Part shown: piece by piece, positions 32,605-39,865 of the stretch
How positions within the stretch are numbered: the first letter of the stretch is position 1
Layout of the letters: the number at the start of each line of letters is the position of its first letter
Origin: Nocardioides sp. NBC_00368
GTDB lineage: Bacteria; Actinomycetota; Actinomycetes; Propionibacteriales; Nocardioidaceae
NCBI RefSeq assembly: GCF_036090055.1
Contig: NZ_CP107970.1
Span: 2,916,501 to 2,980,500 of the forward strand
DNA length: 64,000 bases
Reading direction: 5' to 3'
Position numbers and translations under genes: made by a program
Notes under the pieces: model-generated
Told to the model about the DNA's origin: nothing
Seen by the model: the letters and a program-made list of their open reading frames with translations, nothing else
Databases searched by the model: none

Positions 32605-33786
32605 TCAGGCAGGAACAGGAACGGACGTACGCCGCTCGCCCCCGGGCGCACGGACGGCGACCAGCAGCACCAGCAGACCGAGCGCCGTGACCCCGGCTCC
32701 CGCCCACAGCGGCGAGGTGTAGCCGAGTCCGGCGGCGAGGGTGAGGCCGCCGATCCACGCGCCGAGCGCGTTGCCGACGTTGAAGGCGGCGATGTTGGCG
32801 CCGGAGGCGAGGGTGGGCGCCCGGTCGGCATACCCCATCACCCGCATCTGCAGGGCCGGCACCGTACCGAAGCCGACCGCGCCCATCAGGACCAGCGCGA
32901 CGACGGTCAGCACCTGGCTGGTCGCAACGAGGGCGAACACGGCGAGGACGACGGTCAGCGCGGCGAGGAGAACGCCGAGGGTGCGGACCAGGTCGCGGTC
33001 GGCGGCGCGGCCACCGACGATGTTGCCGAAGAACAGCCCGACGCCGAAGAGGACGAGCAGCAGCGGCACCGCACCGGCGGAGAAGCCGCTGACCTCGGTC
33101 AGGGTGAAGGCGATGTAGGTGAACCCGCCGAACATGCCGCCGTAGCCGAGCACGGTCAGGGCGATCGAGAACCAGACCTGCGGGCTGGCGAAGGCGGCCA
33201 GCTCGGTGCGTACGGCCGGGGTGGCCTCCTCGTTGCGGCCGGTGTGGGCCGGGACCAGGAGGGCGATGCCGACGAAGGCGATGACGCCGATCACGGTGAT
33301 GGCCCAGAAGGTCGAGCGCCAGCCGGCGGCCTGGCCGAGCAGGGTGCCGAGCGGTACGCCGAGGACGTTGGCGAGGGTGAGGCCACCGAACATGAAGGCG
33401 ATGGCACTCGCCTTGCGCTCCGGGGCGACCAGCTGCGCGGCGACGACGGCACCGATGCCGAAGAAGGCACCGTGGCACAGGGCAGCGATGATCCGGCCGA
33501 CCATCATCGTGGCGTAGTCGGGCGAGATCGCCGAGATCAGGTTGCCGATGATGAAGAGCACCATCAGGCCCAGCAGGGCGAACTTACGGGGCACGCGGGT
33601 GAGCGCGAGGGTCAGGGCGATGGCGCCGATCGCGACGCTGAGGGCGTAGCCGGAGATGAGGTAGCCGGCGGTGGTCTCGCTGACCGCGAAGTCGGCGGAG
33701 ACCTCGGGCAGCAGGCCCATGATGACGAACTCGGTGAGGCCGATGCCGAACCCTCCGATCGCGAGGGCTAGCAGTGCGACGGGCAT
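32605..33786 (-). CDS. MFS exporter, DHA1 type
   Basis: A 393-residue, twelve-helix exporter beginning MPVALLALAIGGFGIGLTEFVIMGLLPEVSADFAVSET, the AraJ/YdhP-like opening, with motif A as LTRVPRKFALL and motif C-like GAFFGIGAVVAAQLV. The upstream extension through the operator region is rejected. It is divergent from a MarR-family gene with repeated half-sites in between, a classical repressor-exporter arrangement. The drug or metabolite is unknown. Confidence 0.9.
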   Translation of the reverse strand: MPVALLALAIGGFGIGLTEFVIMGLLPEVSADFAVSETTAGYLISGYALSVAIGAIALTLALTRVPRKFALLGLMVLFIIGNLISAISPDYATMMVGRIIAALCHGAFFGIGAVVAAQLVAPERKASAIAFMFGGLTLANVLGVPLGTLLGQAAGWRSTFWAITVIGVIAFVGIALLVPAHTGRNEEATPAVRTELAAFASPQVWFSIALTVLGYGGMFGGFTYIAFTLTEVSGFSAGAVPLLLVLFGVGLFFGNIVGGRAADRDLVRTLGVLLAALTVVLAVFALVATSQVLTVVALVLMGAVGFGTVPALQMRVMGYADRAPTLASGANIAAFNVGNALGAWIGGLTLAAGLGYTSPLWAGAGVTALGLLVLLVAVRAPGGERRTSVPVPA

Positions 33787-33838
33787 GGATGACTCCTGAA
33801 CGTGGACGGTTGCGTCTGTCGATAGTCCGCGTGCGCAG

Positions 33839-33881
33839 TAGTTGCACACGCTTTATATTTATAGTTGCACGCGCGCACTAT
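33839..33881. promoter_or_regulatory. Repeated operator half-sites between MFS exporter and MarR-family gene
   Basis: TAGTTGCACACGC at 33839-33851 and TAGTTGCACGCGC at 33862-33874 are near-identical direct repeats 23 bases apart. The second is part of a larger inverted repeat with arms ATAGT/ACTAT around a GC-rich centre (33861-33881). They overlap the likely promoters of both divergent genes and are candidate MarR sites. Confidence 0.6.
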
Positions 33882-33925
33882 CCGCGCAACTCGGGTATGC
33901 TGGAGGTGTCCACGAAGGAGGACCC

Positions 33926-34372
33926 ATGGGAATCGCCGATGACGCCGTCGAGATCCGCGCTCAGGGCTGGCGCACGCTGGCCGCGGTGCACGGCCTGATC
34001 GAGGCCGCGCTCGAGAAGGCGCTGCAGCGCGAGCACGGGCTGTCCGTCGTCGAGTTCACCGTCCTCGACGCGCTCAGTCGCCAGGACGGCTGGCACATGC
34101 GCATGCAGCAGCTGGCCCGCGCGGCGGCCCTCTCCTCCTCGGCGACGACCCGACTGGTGACCCGCTTGGAAAACCGCAACCTCCTCACCCGGATCCTGTG
34201 CGCCGACGACCGGCGCGGGATCTACACCGAGCTCACGCCCGCGGGGCGGGCGCTGCTGAAGAAGGCGCGTCCGTTGCACGACGAGGTGCTGCGTACGGCT
34301 CTGGACGAGGCGGCCGAGATCCCCGAGCTTGCGCCGCTCGTGCGCGCGCTCGGGTCGTTGTCGCCCGCCTGA
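33926..34372 (+). CDS. MarR-family transcriptional regulator
   Basis: A 148-residue winged-helix regulator: LSVVEFTVLDALSRQDGWHMRMQQLARAAALSSSATTRLVTRLENRNLLTRILCADDRRGIYTELTPAGRALL. AAGGAGG lies six bases before the ATG. It is divergent from the MFS/aldo-keto reductase pair and very likely represses it until a ligand binds. The gene ends before the palindrome array at 34446. Confidence 0.9.
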   Translation: MGIADDAVEIRAQGWRTLAAVHGLIEAALEKALQREHGLSVVEFTVLDALSRQDGWHMRMQQLARAAALSSSATTRLVTRLENRNLLTRILCADDRRGIYTELTPAGRALLKKARPLHDEVLRTALDEAAEIPELAPLVRALGSLSPA

Positions 34373-34445
34373 TGATGCCGGCGCACAAGCCCACGGGTTT
34401 CGCTGGTTGCTAGCTGGCGCCGCTCCGGGCGAGGTCGGGGTGCGG
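34373..34445. other. Gene-free spacer before the palindrome array
   Basis: Between the MarR stop and the first palindrome I see no gene, promoter or repeat that can be supported. With the repeats that follow, it makes a 329-base stretch without a gene between convergent neighbours. Confidence 0.5.
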
Positions 34446-34612
34446 GGTGAATGAAAATTCGTTCGCCATCGTTGGGTGAACGAACTTTCATTCACCCACG
34501 CCGAGTGGTCGAATTTTCATTCGACCCTCGCGGGTGAAGGAATTTTCGTTCACCATCGCCGAGTGAACGAGCTTTCATTCACCCCTCGCGGCTGAAGGAA
34601 TTTTCGTTCACC
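34446..34612. repeat. Array of six imperfect 22-base palindromes, ~29-base period
   Basis: Units start near 34446, 34475, 34507, 34533, 34562 and 34591. Each follows the pattern GGTGAAYGAA-NN-TTCRTTCACC and can fold on itself; the third has diverged to GGTCGAA...TTCGACC with perfect arms. Spacers of about 7-10 bases alternate between ATCGYYG-like and CTCGCG-like sequences, hinting at duplication in pairs. The block is AT-richer than its surroundings and lies between convergent genes. Spacer length and identity rule out CRISPR. Possible roles are a cluster of protein-binding sites, a transcription barrier, or a mobile palindromic repeat family. Confidence 0.85.
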
Positions 34613-34646
34613 CGGTCTGGGCACCCCTGCTCGAGGACCGGCGAAA

Positions 34647-34714
34647 GAGATCAGCCCGGCCAGGAGATCAGCCCAGCCAGGAGATCAGCCCAGCCAGGAG
34701 ATCAGCCCAGCCAG
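34647..34714. repeat. 17-base tandem repeat, four copies
   Basis: Four head-to-tail copies of GAGATCAGCCCAGCCAG, the first with one change (CCCGG), run into the 3' end of the response-regulator gene. The fourth copy supplies the TGA stop and the last few codons (minus strand). Copy-number change would leave the encoded protein almost unaltered, since each unit carries the stop. Confidence 0.9.
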
Positions 34715-35310
34715 CCGTTGCGGCGGGCGGTGAGAGCAGCCTCGGTCTTGTTGCGGGTGCCGGTCTTGCCGATCGCGGCGGAGAGGTAATTGCGGACGGT
34801 GCTCGGGGAGAGGAACAGGCGCGAGGCGATGTCGGCGATGCTCGACCCGTCCTCGGAGGCCGCGAGCACGTCACGTTCGCGCGAGGTCAGCGGGTTCGGG
34901 GCGGCACGCAGCGTGGCGGCGGCCAGGTCGGGGTCGAGAACGGTCTCGCCGCGCAGCACCCGGCGGATCGCGTCGGCCAGCTCCTCGACCGGTCCGTCCT
35001 TGACGAGGAAGCCGACCGCGCCCGCGGCCATAGCCTCACGCACGTAGCCGGGCCTCGAGAACGTCGTCAGGATCATCACCCGGCACTCCGGGAGCCGCTC
35101 GCTCAGCTCGCGCGCCGCCTGGAGACCACTGATGCCGGGCAGCTCGATGTCGAGCAGGGCCACGTCGGGACGCACCTCGAGCGCCGTCGGCACGATCTCG
35201 GTGCCGGCGCCGACCTGGGCGACCACCTCGAGGTCGTCCTCCAGCCCGAGCAGCACGGCCAGCGCGCCACGCATCATCGCCTGGTCCTCTGCCAGCAGGA
35301 TGCGGATCAC
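34702..35310 (-). CDS. NarL/LuxR-family response regulator
   Basis: A 202-residue two-domain regulator. The receiver domain has the acidic pair AEDQ, phospho-acceptor Asp-54 (LLDIELPG) and the conserved Lys in GFLVKDG near 104. The LuxR-type helix-turn-helix (LTSRERDVLAASEDGSSIADIASRLFLSPSTVRNYLSAAIGKTGTRNKTEAALTA) occupies ~141-195. It resembles DesR-type regulators. Its ATG overlaps the sensor kinase stop (ATGA), giving a kinase-regulator operon. The last codons fall in the 17-base tandem repeat. Confidence 0.93.
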   Translation of the reverse strand: MIRILLAEDQAMMRGALAVLLGLEDDLEVVAQVGAGTEIVPTALEVRPDVALLDIELPGISGLQAARELSERLPECRVMILTTFSRPGYVREAMAAGAVGFLVKDGPVEELADAIRRVLRGETVLDPDLAAATLRAAPNPLTSRERDVLAASEDGSSIADIASRLFLSPSTVRNYLSAAIGKTGTRNKTEAALTARRNGWLG

Positions 35311-36377
35311 GACGCCGGCACCCGTGCCTCGAGGCGGAACCCGTCAGACCCGGGCCGTACGTCGAGGCGACCGTCGACGGCACGCAGCCGCTGCCGCAGG
35401 CCCTCGAGCCCGCCGGACCTCTCCGCTTCCGGTGGTCCGCCCACCCCGTCGTCGACCACCGCGAGCCGATACTCGCCGCTGTCCTCGGTGAGCTCGAAGC
35501 GGCAGCTGGCCGCCCCGGAGTGACGCAGCACGTTGGTGGCGCCCTCACGCACGACCCAGGCCAGTGCCTGGCCGGCGATGTCGGGCACCTCGGGCGGAGC
35601 AGCAGTGACCGACGTACGGATCCCGGCGGCGTCGAGAGCGCGGCGCGCGCCGTCGAGCTCCTCGGCCAGGGAGAGCGTCTTCATCTGGTCGACGGCGACC
35701 CGGACGTCGGCCAGCGCGGCCCGCCCGACCTCCTCGATGTCGGCGGCATGCGCGGCGGCTGCCTCGGGGTCACGAGCCGCCAGGCGGCGTACGGCCTCGG
35801 CCTTGACGACCATCACGCTCAGCGTGTGGCCGAGCAGGTCGTGAAGGTCTCGGGACATCCGGGCACGCTCGTCGGCGACGGCCGCACGGGCCAGCTCCTC
35901 GCGAGTGCGGCGGAGCTGCTCGACCGCCTCGATCAGCCGCAGGAAGGACGTCGTGGTGATGCCGCTGAGCAGCGTGCCGCCGACGCTGAGCAGGTAGGCG
36001 TCGCCGACGCCCTCGATCACCGCGATGGAGACGGCGACACCGGCCGTGGCCGCGGCGATGGCGACCAGCAGGCGCCAGCCGCGCAGCACCGCCGGGGAGA
36101 CGATGGCCAGCACGCCCCACACCGTCTGCCAGCCCTCGCCCTGCATCGCGGCCAGCACGATCAGCGCGGCGAGGACCGGCAGCAGGACACGGACCCTGCC
36201 GGTGACGACCAGCGCGACCGCGGCCGCGGCGACGGCCAGCACCAGGACGACCTGGCCGACGGCAGGCATTGCGTCGGCGGAGAGGTTGAGCAGCGGAAAC
36301 AGCAGCAGGACCGGTAGCCAGACCAGCACCACGCCGTGGCGCTGAAGGTGACACCTCAGGCCGGACACGCTCGTCAC
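35307..36377 (-). CDS. Sensor histidine kinase, NarL-system type (HisKA_3)
   Basis: A 356-residue kinase. About six helices in the first 140 residues form the membrane sensor. The HisKA_3 dimerisation domain has ADERARMSRDLHDLLGHTLSVM with phospho-acceptor His-179. The ATPase domain shows REGATNVLRHSGA (N box) and VDDGVGG (G box). The GTG start begins one base after the stop of the upstream membrane protein gene, so three genes form a unit: membrane protein, kinase, regulator. The DesK-like sensor without an extracytoplasmic loop suggests sensing of membrane state. Confidence 0.9.
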   Translation of the reverse strand: MTSVSGLRCHLQRHGVVLVWLPVLLLFPLLNLSADAMPAVGQVVLVLAVAAAAVALVVTGRVRVLLPVLAALIVLAAMQGEGWQTVWGVLAIVSPAVLRGWRLLVAIAAATAGVAVSIAVIEGVGDAYLLSVGGTLLSGITTTSFLRLIEAVEQLRRTREELARAAVADERARMSRDLHDLLGHTLSVMVVKAEAVRRLAARDPEAAAAHAADIEEVGRAALADVRVAVDQMKTLSLAEELDGARRALDAAGIRTSVTAAPPEVPDIAGQALAWVVREGATNVLRHSGAASCRFELTEDSGEYRLAVVDDGVGGPPEAERSGGLEGLRQRLRAVDGRLDVRPGSDGFRLEARVPAS

Positions 36378-36378
36378 T

Positions 36379-36786
36379 TTACCGTCGCCGCAGGCCGGCG
36401 ATGACCACAACGGCCACGACGACGTGCAGGCTCACGAGCCCCAGCCCCGCGGCCACGGTGAGCGCGCTGGTCGGCGTGATCAGCGAGACCAACGCGATCG
36501 CGACGGCGAGCATCGTCCAGCGCCTGGTCCCGCGCTCGGAGCGGCCTTCCCACCACCGCAGCAGCGCGCCACCGGCGAGCCCGATCAGCAGGCTGCTGAG
36601 GATGACCGAGCCGATTCCGATCTGCTGCGCCCCCGACCCCGACTTCACCTCGAGGTCCACTCCCCCGGCCGCGGTCCACAGCAGCCAGACGACCGTCGCC
36701 GCGACGGCCGCAACGGCCGCCGTTCCCACGATCCGCGGCCACCCGATCCGGGTGCGCTGCGGAACCTCGTTCGTCACCGTTGTCAT
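36379..36786 (-). CDS. Four-helix membrane protein upstream of the two-component system
   Basis: A 135-residue protein with four helices (IVGTAAVAAVAATVVWLLWTAAGG, IGIGSVILSSLLIGLAGGALLRWW, WTMLAVAIALVSLITPTSALTVAAGLGLVSLHVVVAVVVIAGLR). It recalls the DUF6069 family of Streptomyces, but that assignment is from memory. GGAGG lies upstream of the ATG. Coupling to the kinase suggests a sensor accessory or the system's output target. Confidence 0.75.
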   Translation of the reverse strand: MTTVTNEVPQRTRIGWPRIVGTAAVAAVAATVVWLLWTAAGGVDLEVKSGSGAQQIGIGSVILSSLLIGLAGGALLRWWEGRSERGTRRWTMLAVAIALVSLITPTSALTVAAGLGLVSLHVVVAVVVIAGLRRR

Positions 36787-36805
36787 GCGAGTCCTCCGTC
36801 TCCAC

Positions 36806-36820
36806 CACCCACCGTGGGTG
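36806..36820. promoter_or_regulatory. Palindrome upstream of the membrane protein/two-component operon
   Basis: CACCCAC-C-GTGGGTG is a perfect 7+7 inverted repeat 20 bases upstream of the first gene of the kinase operon. It is a plausible binding site for the operon's own response regulator. Confidence 0.45.
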
Positions 36821-36882
36821 CTGTCTCCAGACTCGCGCCGGACGAACCTCGGGCGGCAGATGTGAATGTCCGGACCCGACGA

Positions 36883-36894
36883 TGACAATTGTCA
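36883..36894. promoter_or_regulatory. Perfect palindrome and possible promoter before the NAD(P)-binding protein gene
   Basis: TGACAATTGTCA is a perfect 12-base palindrome. Its right half doubles as a -35-like TTGTCA, with TAGGGT 15 bases further (36910-36915) as a weak -10 and the ATG at 36922, which would give a near-leaderless message. Confidence 0.4.
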
Positions 36895-36921
36895 GTGGCC
36901 TCGTATGCCTAGGGTGAGTGC

Positions 36922-37575
36922 ATGCGCATCGCCATCGTCGGCGGCCACGGCAAGGTCGCCCTGCACCTCCATCCGATCCTCGCCGCCGCGGGGCACACCC
37001 CGGTCGCGCTCGTACGCAGCGAGAGCTACCGAGCCGAGCTCGAGGCGCTCGGGGCCGAGTTCGGCCTGCTCGACATCGAGAACCAGGACGCCGACGGGTT
37101 CGCTGCTGCCTTCGCGGGCTGCGACGCGGTGGTCTTCGCCGCCGGAGGCGGCCCCGACGGCAACAAGGAGCGCAAGCGCACCGTCGACCTGGAGGGCTCG
37201 ACGAAGTCGATCGCGGCCGCGAAGGCCGCAGGCATCAAGCGCTTCGTGCAGGTCTCGGCGATCAACGTCGACGAGCCGGTCCCGGCCGACGCCGGCGAGG
37301 TGTGGAAGGCCTACGTCGAGGCCAAGCGCGACGCCGACATCGCCCTGCGCGACAGCGATCTGGAGTGGACCATCCTGCGTCCCGGCGGCCTCACCGACGA
37401 GCCCGCGACCGGGCGGGTGAAGCTAGCCCCGAAGCTCGACCGCGACACCATCCCGCGCGCCGACGTGGCCGCGGTCATCGCCGCCGTGATCGACGACGCC
37501 GCCACCGTCGGCAAGCAGTGGGAGCTGGTCTCGGGCGACGCCACGGTCGACGAGGCCATCGCCGCCGTGCTCTGA
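36922..37575 (+). CDS. NAD(P)H-binding protein, YwnB/NmrA-like atypical SDR
   Basis: A 217-residue Rossmann protein with MRIAIVGGHGKVALHLHPILAAAGH (dinucleotide loop), CDAVVFAAGGG, KRFVQVSAINVDEP and LEWTILRPGGLTDEPATG. There is no Tyr-x3-Lys dyad in the classical place, as usual for the NAD(P)H-binding/anti-sigma-like branch. It probably reduces or senses a quinone or flavin-type ligand. It faces the DinB-like gene tail to tail with a nine-base gap. Confidence 0.87.
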   Translation: MRIAIVGGHGKVALHLHPILAAAGHTPVALVRSESYRAELEALGAEFGLLDIENQDADGFAAAFAGCDAVVFAAGGGPDGNKERKRTVDLEGSTKSIAAAKAAGIKRFVQVSAINVDEPVPADAGEVWKAYVEAKRDADIALRDSDLEWTILRPGGLTDEPATGRVKLAPKLDRDTIPRADVAAVIAAVIDDAATVGKQWELVSGDATVDEAIAAVL

Positions 37576-37584
37576 GGCTCGCTC

Positions 37585-38103
37585 TCAGCGGAGAGCGAGC
37601 AGCCCCTTGACGTACGCCGCCTGGCCGATGTGCTGGGCGGCGTCGTCGACGACGCTGACCAGCCGCACCGCAGCAGTGACCGGCGGGTCCCAGCGCTCGT
37701 CGATGACCCGCGCGAGATCCTCGTCGCTCAGCGAGTCGACCAGCTCGAGGGTCGCCGCGTGGACGGCCTGGTAGTAGCCGGTCAGCAGCGTCGGATCCTC
37801 CAGCCGGAAGGCCGCGACCTCCGCGGCGGACTGCCCATACCCCATCGCACGCGGCCGATAGGGCAGCCCGAACCGCTCCACCCAGCCGTCCCGCGCCCAC
37901 ACCTCGTCGGTGCCGGCGAGCGGTGCGATCTGGGCATCCTCCATCCGGCCGATGTGCCACAGGGTCCAGGCGATCGAGTTGGCCCCGTCGTACGGCCGCC
38001 ACAGCAGGTCGTCGACCGAGAGGCCGTCGACGATCGCGGGGAGGTTCTCCGCGATCCGGCCGAAGCCGTCCGCGAGCAGGCGCTGGGAACAGGTTTGGCT
38101 CAT
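37585..38103 (-). CDS. DinB/DUF664 family protein (putative thiol-dependent enzyme)
   Basis: A 172-residue four-helix-bundle protein: LSVDDLLWRPYDGANSIAWTLWHIGRMEDAQIA and, near the end, VTAAVRLVSVVDDAAQHIGQAAYVKGL. Three histidines (WHIGR, QAVHAAT, AQHIGQ) fit the DinB metal triad. Actinobacterial members include mycothiol-dependent transferases and isomerases, which agrees with the mca gene elsewhere in the window. The substrate is unknown. Confidence 0.85.
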   Translation of the reverse strand: MSQTCSQRLLADGFGRIAENLPAIVDGLSVDDLLWRPYDGANSIAWTLWHIGRMEDAQIAPLAGTDEVWARDGWVERFGLPYRPRAMGYGQSAAEVAAFRLEDPTLLTGYYQAVHAATLELVDSLSDEDLARVIDERWDPPVTAAVRLVSVVDDAAQHIGQAAYVKGLLALR

Positions 38104-38126
38104 GCCCTCCGTTCTACACCGCCGTC

Positions 38127-39200
38127 CTACTCCTCGTCGGGAAGGAGTCTGCGGGCCTCGCTCCACATCCGGGTGACGATGTCGGCCGCGGGCTCGGCGA
38201 CGGCGCGGCCGGCGGCCTGCCCGGCCCAGTGGTTGGCACGGTCGAGAGCCACCGCCGCGGTCGCGTCGGGCGTGCCCTTGCGCCACCTGCCGACCAGTCG
38301 GCGCTGGTGCGGGTAGGGCGCGGGCGAGGGCGAGTCCGGGGCCTGCCAGGAACTCACGTAGGGCGTCGGGGCGGCACGGCCGAGGCGGCCGGAGTAGGCC
38401 CGGGTGGCGACCGTGTCCTCCGGCTCGAGCCCGTCCAGCGAAGCGGCCCAGGCCTCGGCGATCCCGGTCTCGGGCGACCTCAGCAGCGCGCTGCCGACCT
38501 GCACGGCGCTCGCGCCGAGGGTCAGCGCCGCGGCGACACCACGGCCGTCCGCGATGCCGCCGGTCGCGACGACCGGCAGGTCCACGCCGTCGACGATGTG
38601 CGGGAGCAGGGCGAACAGCCCCACGGCCGTACGCTCCGCCGTCTCCGCGTCGAAGACGCCACGGTGCCCGCCGGCCTCGAGTCCCTGCGCGACGATGGCA
38701 TCCGCACCGGCCTCCTGGGCGGCCCGCGCCTCGGCCAGGGTCGTGGCGCACGCGAACCAGGCGATCCCGGCCTCGTGCAGACGGTCCACGTAGTCGGGCG
38801 AGAAGAGACCCATGATCGAGGAGACGACCGTCGGCCGGGCGGCGAGCATCGCCTCGCACTGCTCCTCGAACGAGGGCGCGGGAGGCTGCTCGGGGCCCGG
38901 CGTACCGAACCTCCCGAGGAACTCCTCGGCGGCCGAGATCCTGGCCGGGTCGTCGTCGATCGGGTCGGGGATCCAGATGTTCAGCTGCAGCGGCCCCGTC
39001 GACATCGACCGGAACTCGGCGGTCCACTCCGCGATCCGCTGCGGCGAGTCGAGCACCACCCCCGCCGCGCCCATCCCGCCGGCATCGGCCACCGCGGCGG
39101 CCGCCGCGGGCGGACAGGCGCCCGCCATCGGCGCCTGAAGGATCGGCATCGAGAGGCCGTACGCCTCGCAGAACTCCTGAGCACGTCGTCGGGCCGTCAT
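38127..39200 (-). CDS. Nitronate monooxygenase (2-nitropropane dioxygenase type)
   Basis: A 357-residue FMN TIM-barrel protein: LSMPILQAPMAGACPPAAAAAVADAGGMGAAG, SIMGLFSPDYVDRLHEAG, DAIVAQGLEAGGHRG with the conserved histidine, LPVVATGGIADGRGVAAALTLGASAVQVGSALL. These are class-I-like nitronate monooxygenase features; such enzymes detoxify propionate 3-nitronate and other nitronates, and some relatives are enoyl reductases. It lies 23 bases downstream of the DinB-like gene's start, on the same strand. Confidence 0.88.
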   Translation of the reverse strand: MTARRRAQEFCEAYGLSMPILQAPMAGACPPAAAAAVADAGGMGAAGVVLDSPQRIAEWTAEFRSMSTGPLQLNIWIPDPIDDDPARISAAEEFLGRFGTPGPEQPPAPSFEEQCEAMLAARPTVVSSIMGLFSPDYVDRLHEAGIAWFACATTLAEARAAQEAGADAIVAQGLEAGGHRGVFDAETAERTAVGLFALLPHIVDGVDLPVVATGGIADGRGVAAALTLGASAVQVGSALLRSPETGIAEAWAASLDGLEPEDTVATRAYSGRLGRAAPTPYVSSWQAPDSPSPAPYPHQRRLVGRWRKGTPDATAAVALDRANHWAGQAAGRAVAEPAADIVTRMWSEARRLLPDEE

Positions 39201-39264
39201 GCCTTCACGGTAGCGCCCGGAAACCTCTGGCGCTGTCCGAGTCCGTCACGGCAGGATCGGGCGC

Positions 39265-39846
39265 ATGCGCACCCTCATCTACTCAGCGTTCGTATCCCTC
39301 GACGGCGTCGTCGACTCCCCAGGAGGCGGGTCGCCGTCCGAGCAGCACCGCAGCGGTGGCTGGACGTATCAGGACATCGAGTTCCTCCCGGAGGCCTACG
39401 CCATCAAGGGCAGCGAGATGGAGGAGGCCGGCGCGCTGATGTTCGGCCGCCGCAGCTACGAGGCCTTCGCCCCGATCTGGCCCGACATCGAGGACTTCGC
39501 GGTCGTGAAGGAGATCCCGAAGTACGTCGTGTCGACCACCCTCGGCGACGACGCCCTGGTCGAGGGCTGGGGCCCGCAGAACATCGTGAGGTCGCTGGAC
39601 GAGGTCGAGCAGCTCAAGCAGGGCGACGGCGGCCCGATCCTGATCGCCGGCAGCGCCGAGCTCGCCCGCAACCTCTCCGACGCCGGCCTGATCGACCGCT
39701 ACCACCTGCTCGTCTTCCCGGTCGTGCTCGGCGCCGGAAAGACGATGTGGAGCGAGACCGACAAGGACAAGCAGATGCTGAAGCTGGTCGAGTCGGAGAC
39801 CTACGCCAACGGCATCCTCAAGCTCGTCTACGACGTCGTCCGCTGA
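39265..39846 (+). CDS. Dihydrofolate reductase-fold protein (RibD C-terminal family)
   Basis: A 193-residue protein: MRTLIYSAFVSLDGVVDSPGG, LMFGRRSYEAFAPIWPDIEDF, KYVVSTTLGDD, GPILIAGSAELARNLSDAGLIDRYHLLVFPVVLGAGKTMW. This is the stand-alone RibD_C/DHFR-like fold that binds NADPH. It is not a folate enzyme by itself; natural substrates of these orphans are unknown. A GGATCGGG sequence precedes the ATG. Confidence 0.88.
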   Translation: MRTLIYSAFVSLDGVVDSPGGGSPSEQHRSGGWTYQDIEFLPEAYAIKGSEMEEAGALMFGRRSYEAFAPIWPDIEDFAVVKEIPKYVVSTTLGDDALVEGWGPQNIVRSLDEVEQLKQGDGGPILIAGSAELARNLSDAGLIDRYHLLVFPVVLGAGKTMWSETDKDKQMLKLVESETYANGILKLVYDVVR

Positions 39847-39865
39847 CGGCGGCCAGGACGTTCGC

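Noticed and set aside
34446..34612. CRISPR array
   Set aside because: The repeated units are self-complementary and the gaps are only about 7-10 bases and similar to each other; there are no unique 30-40 base spacers and no cas genes.
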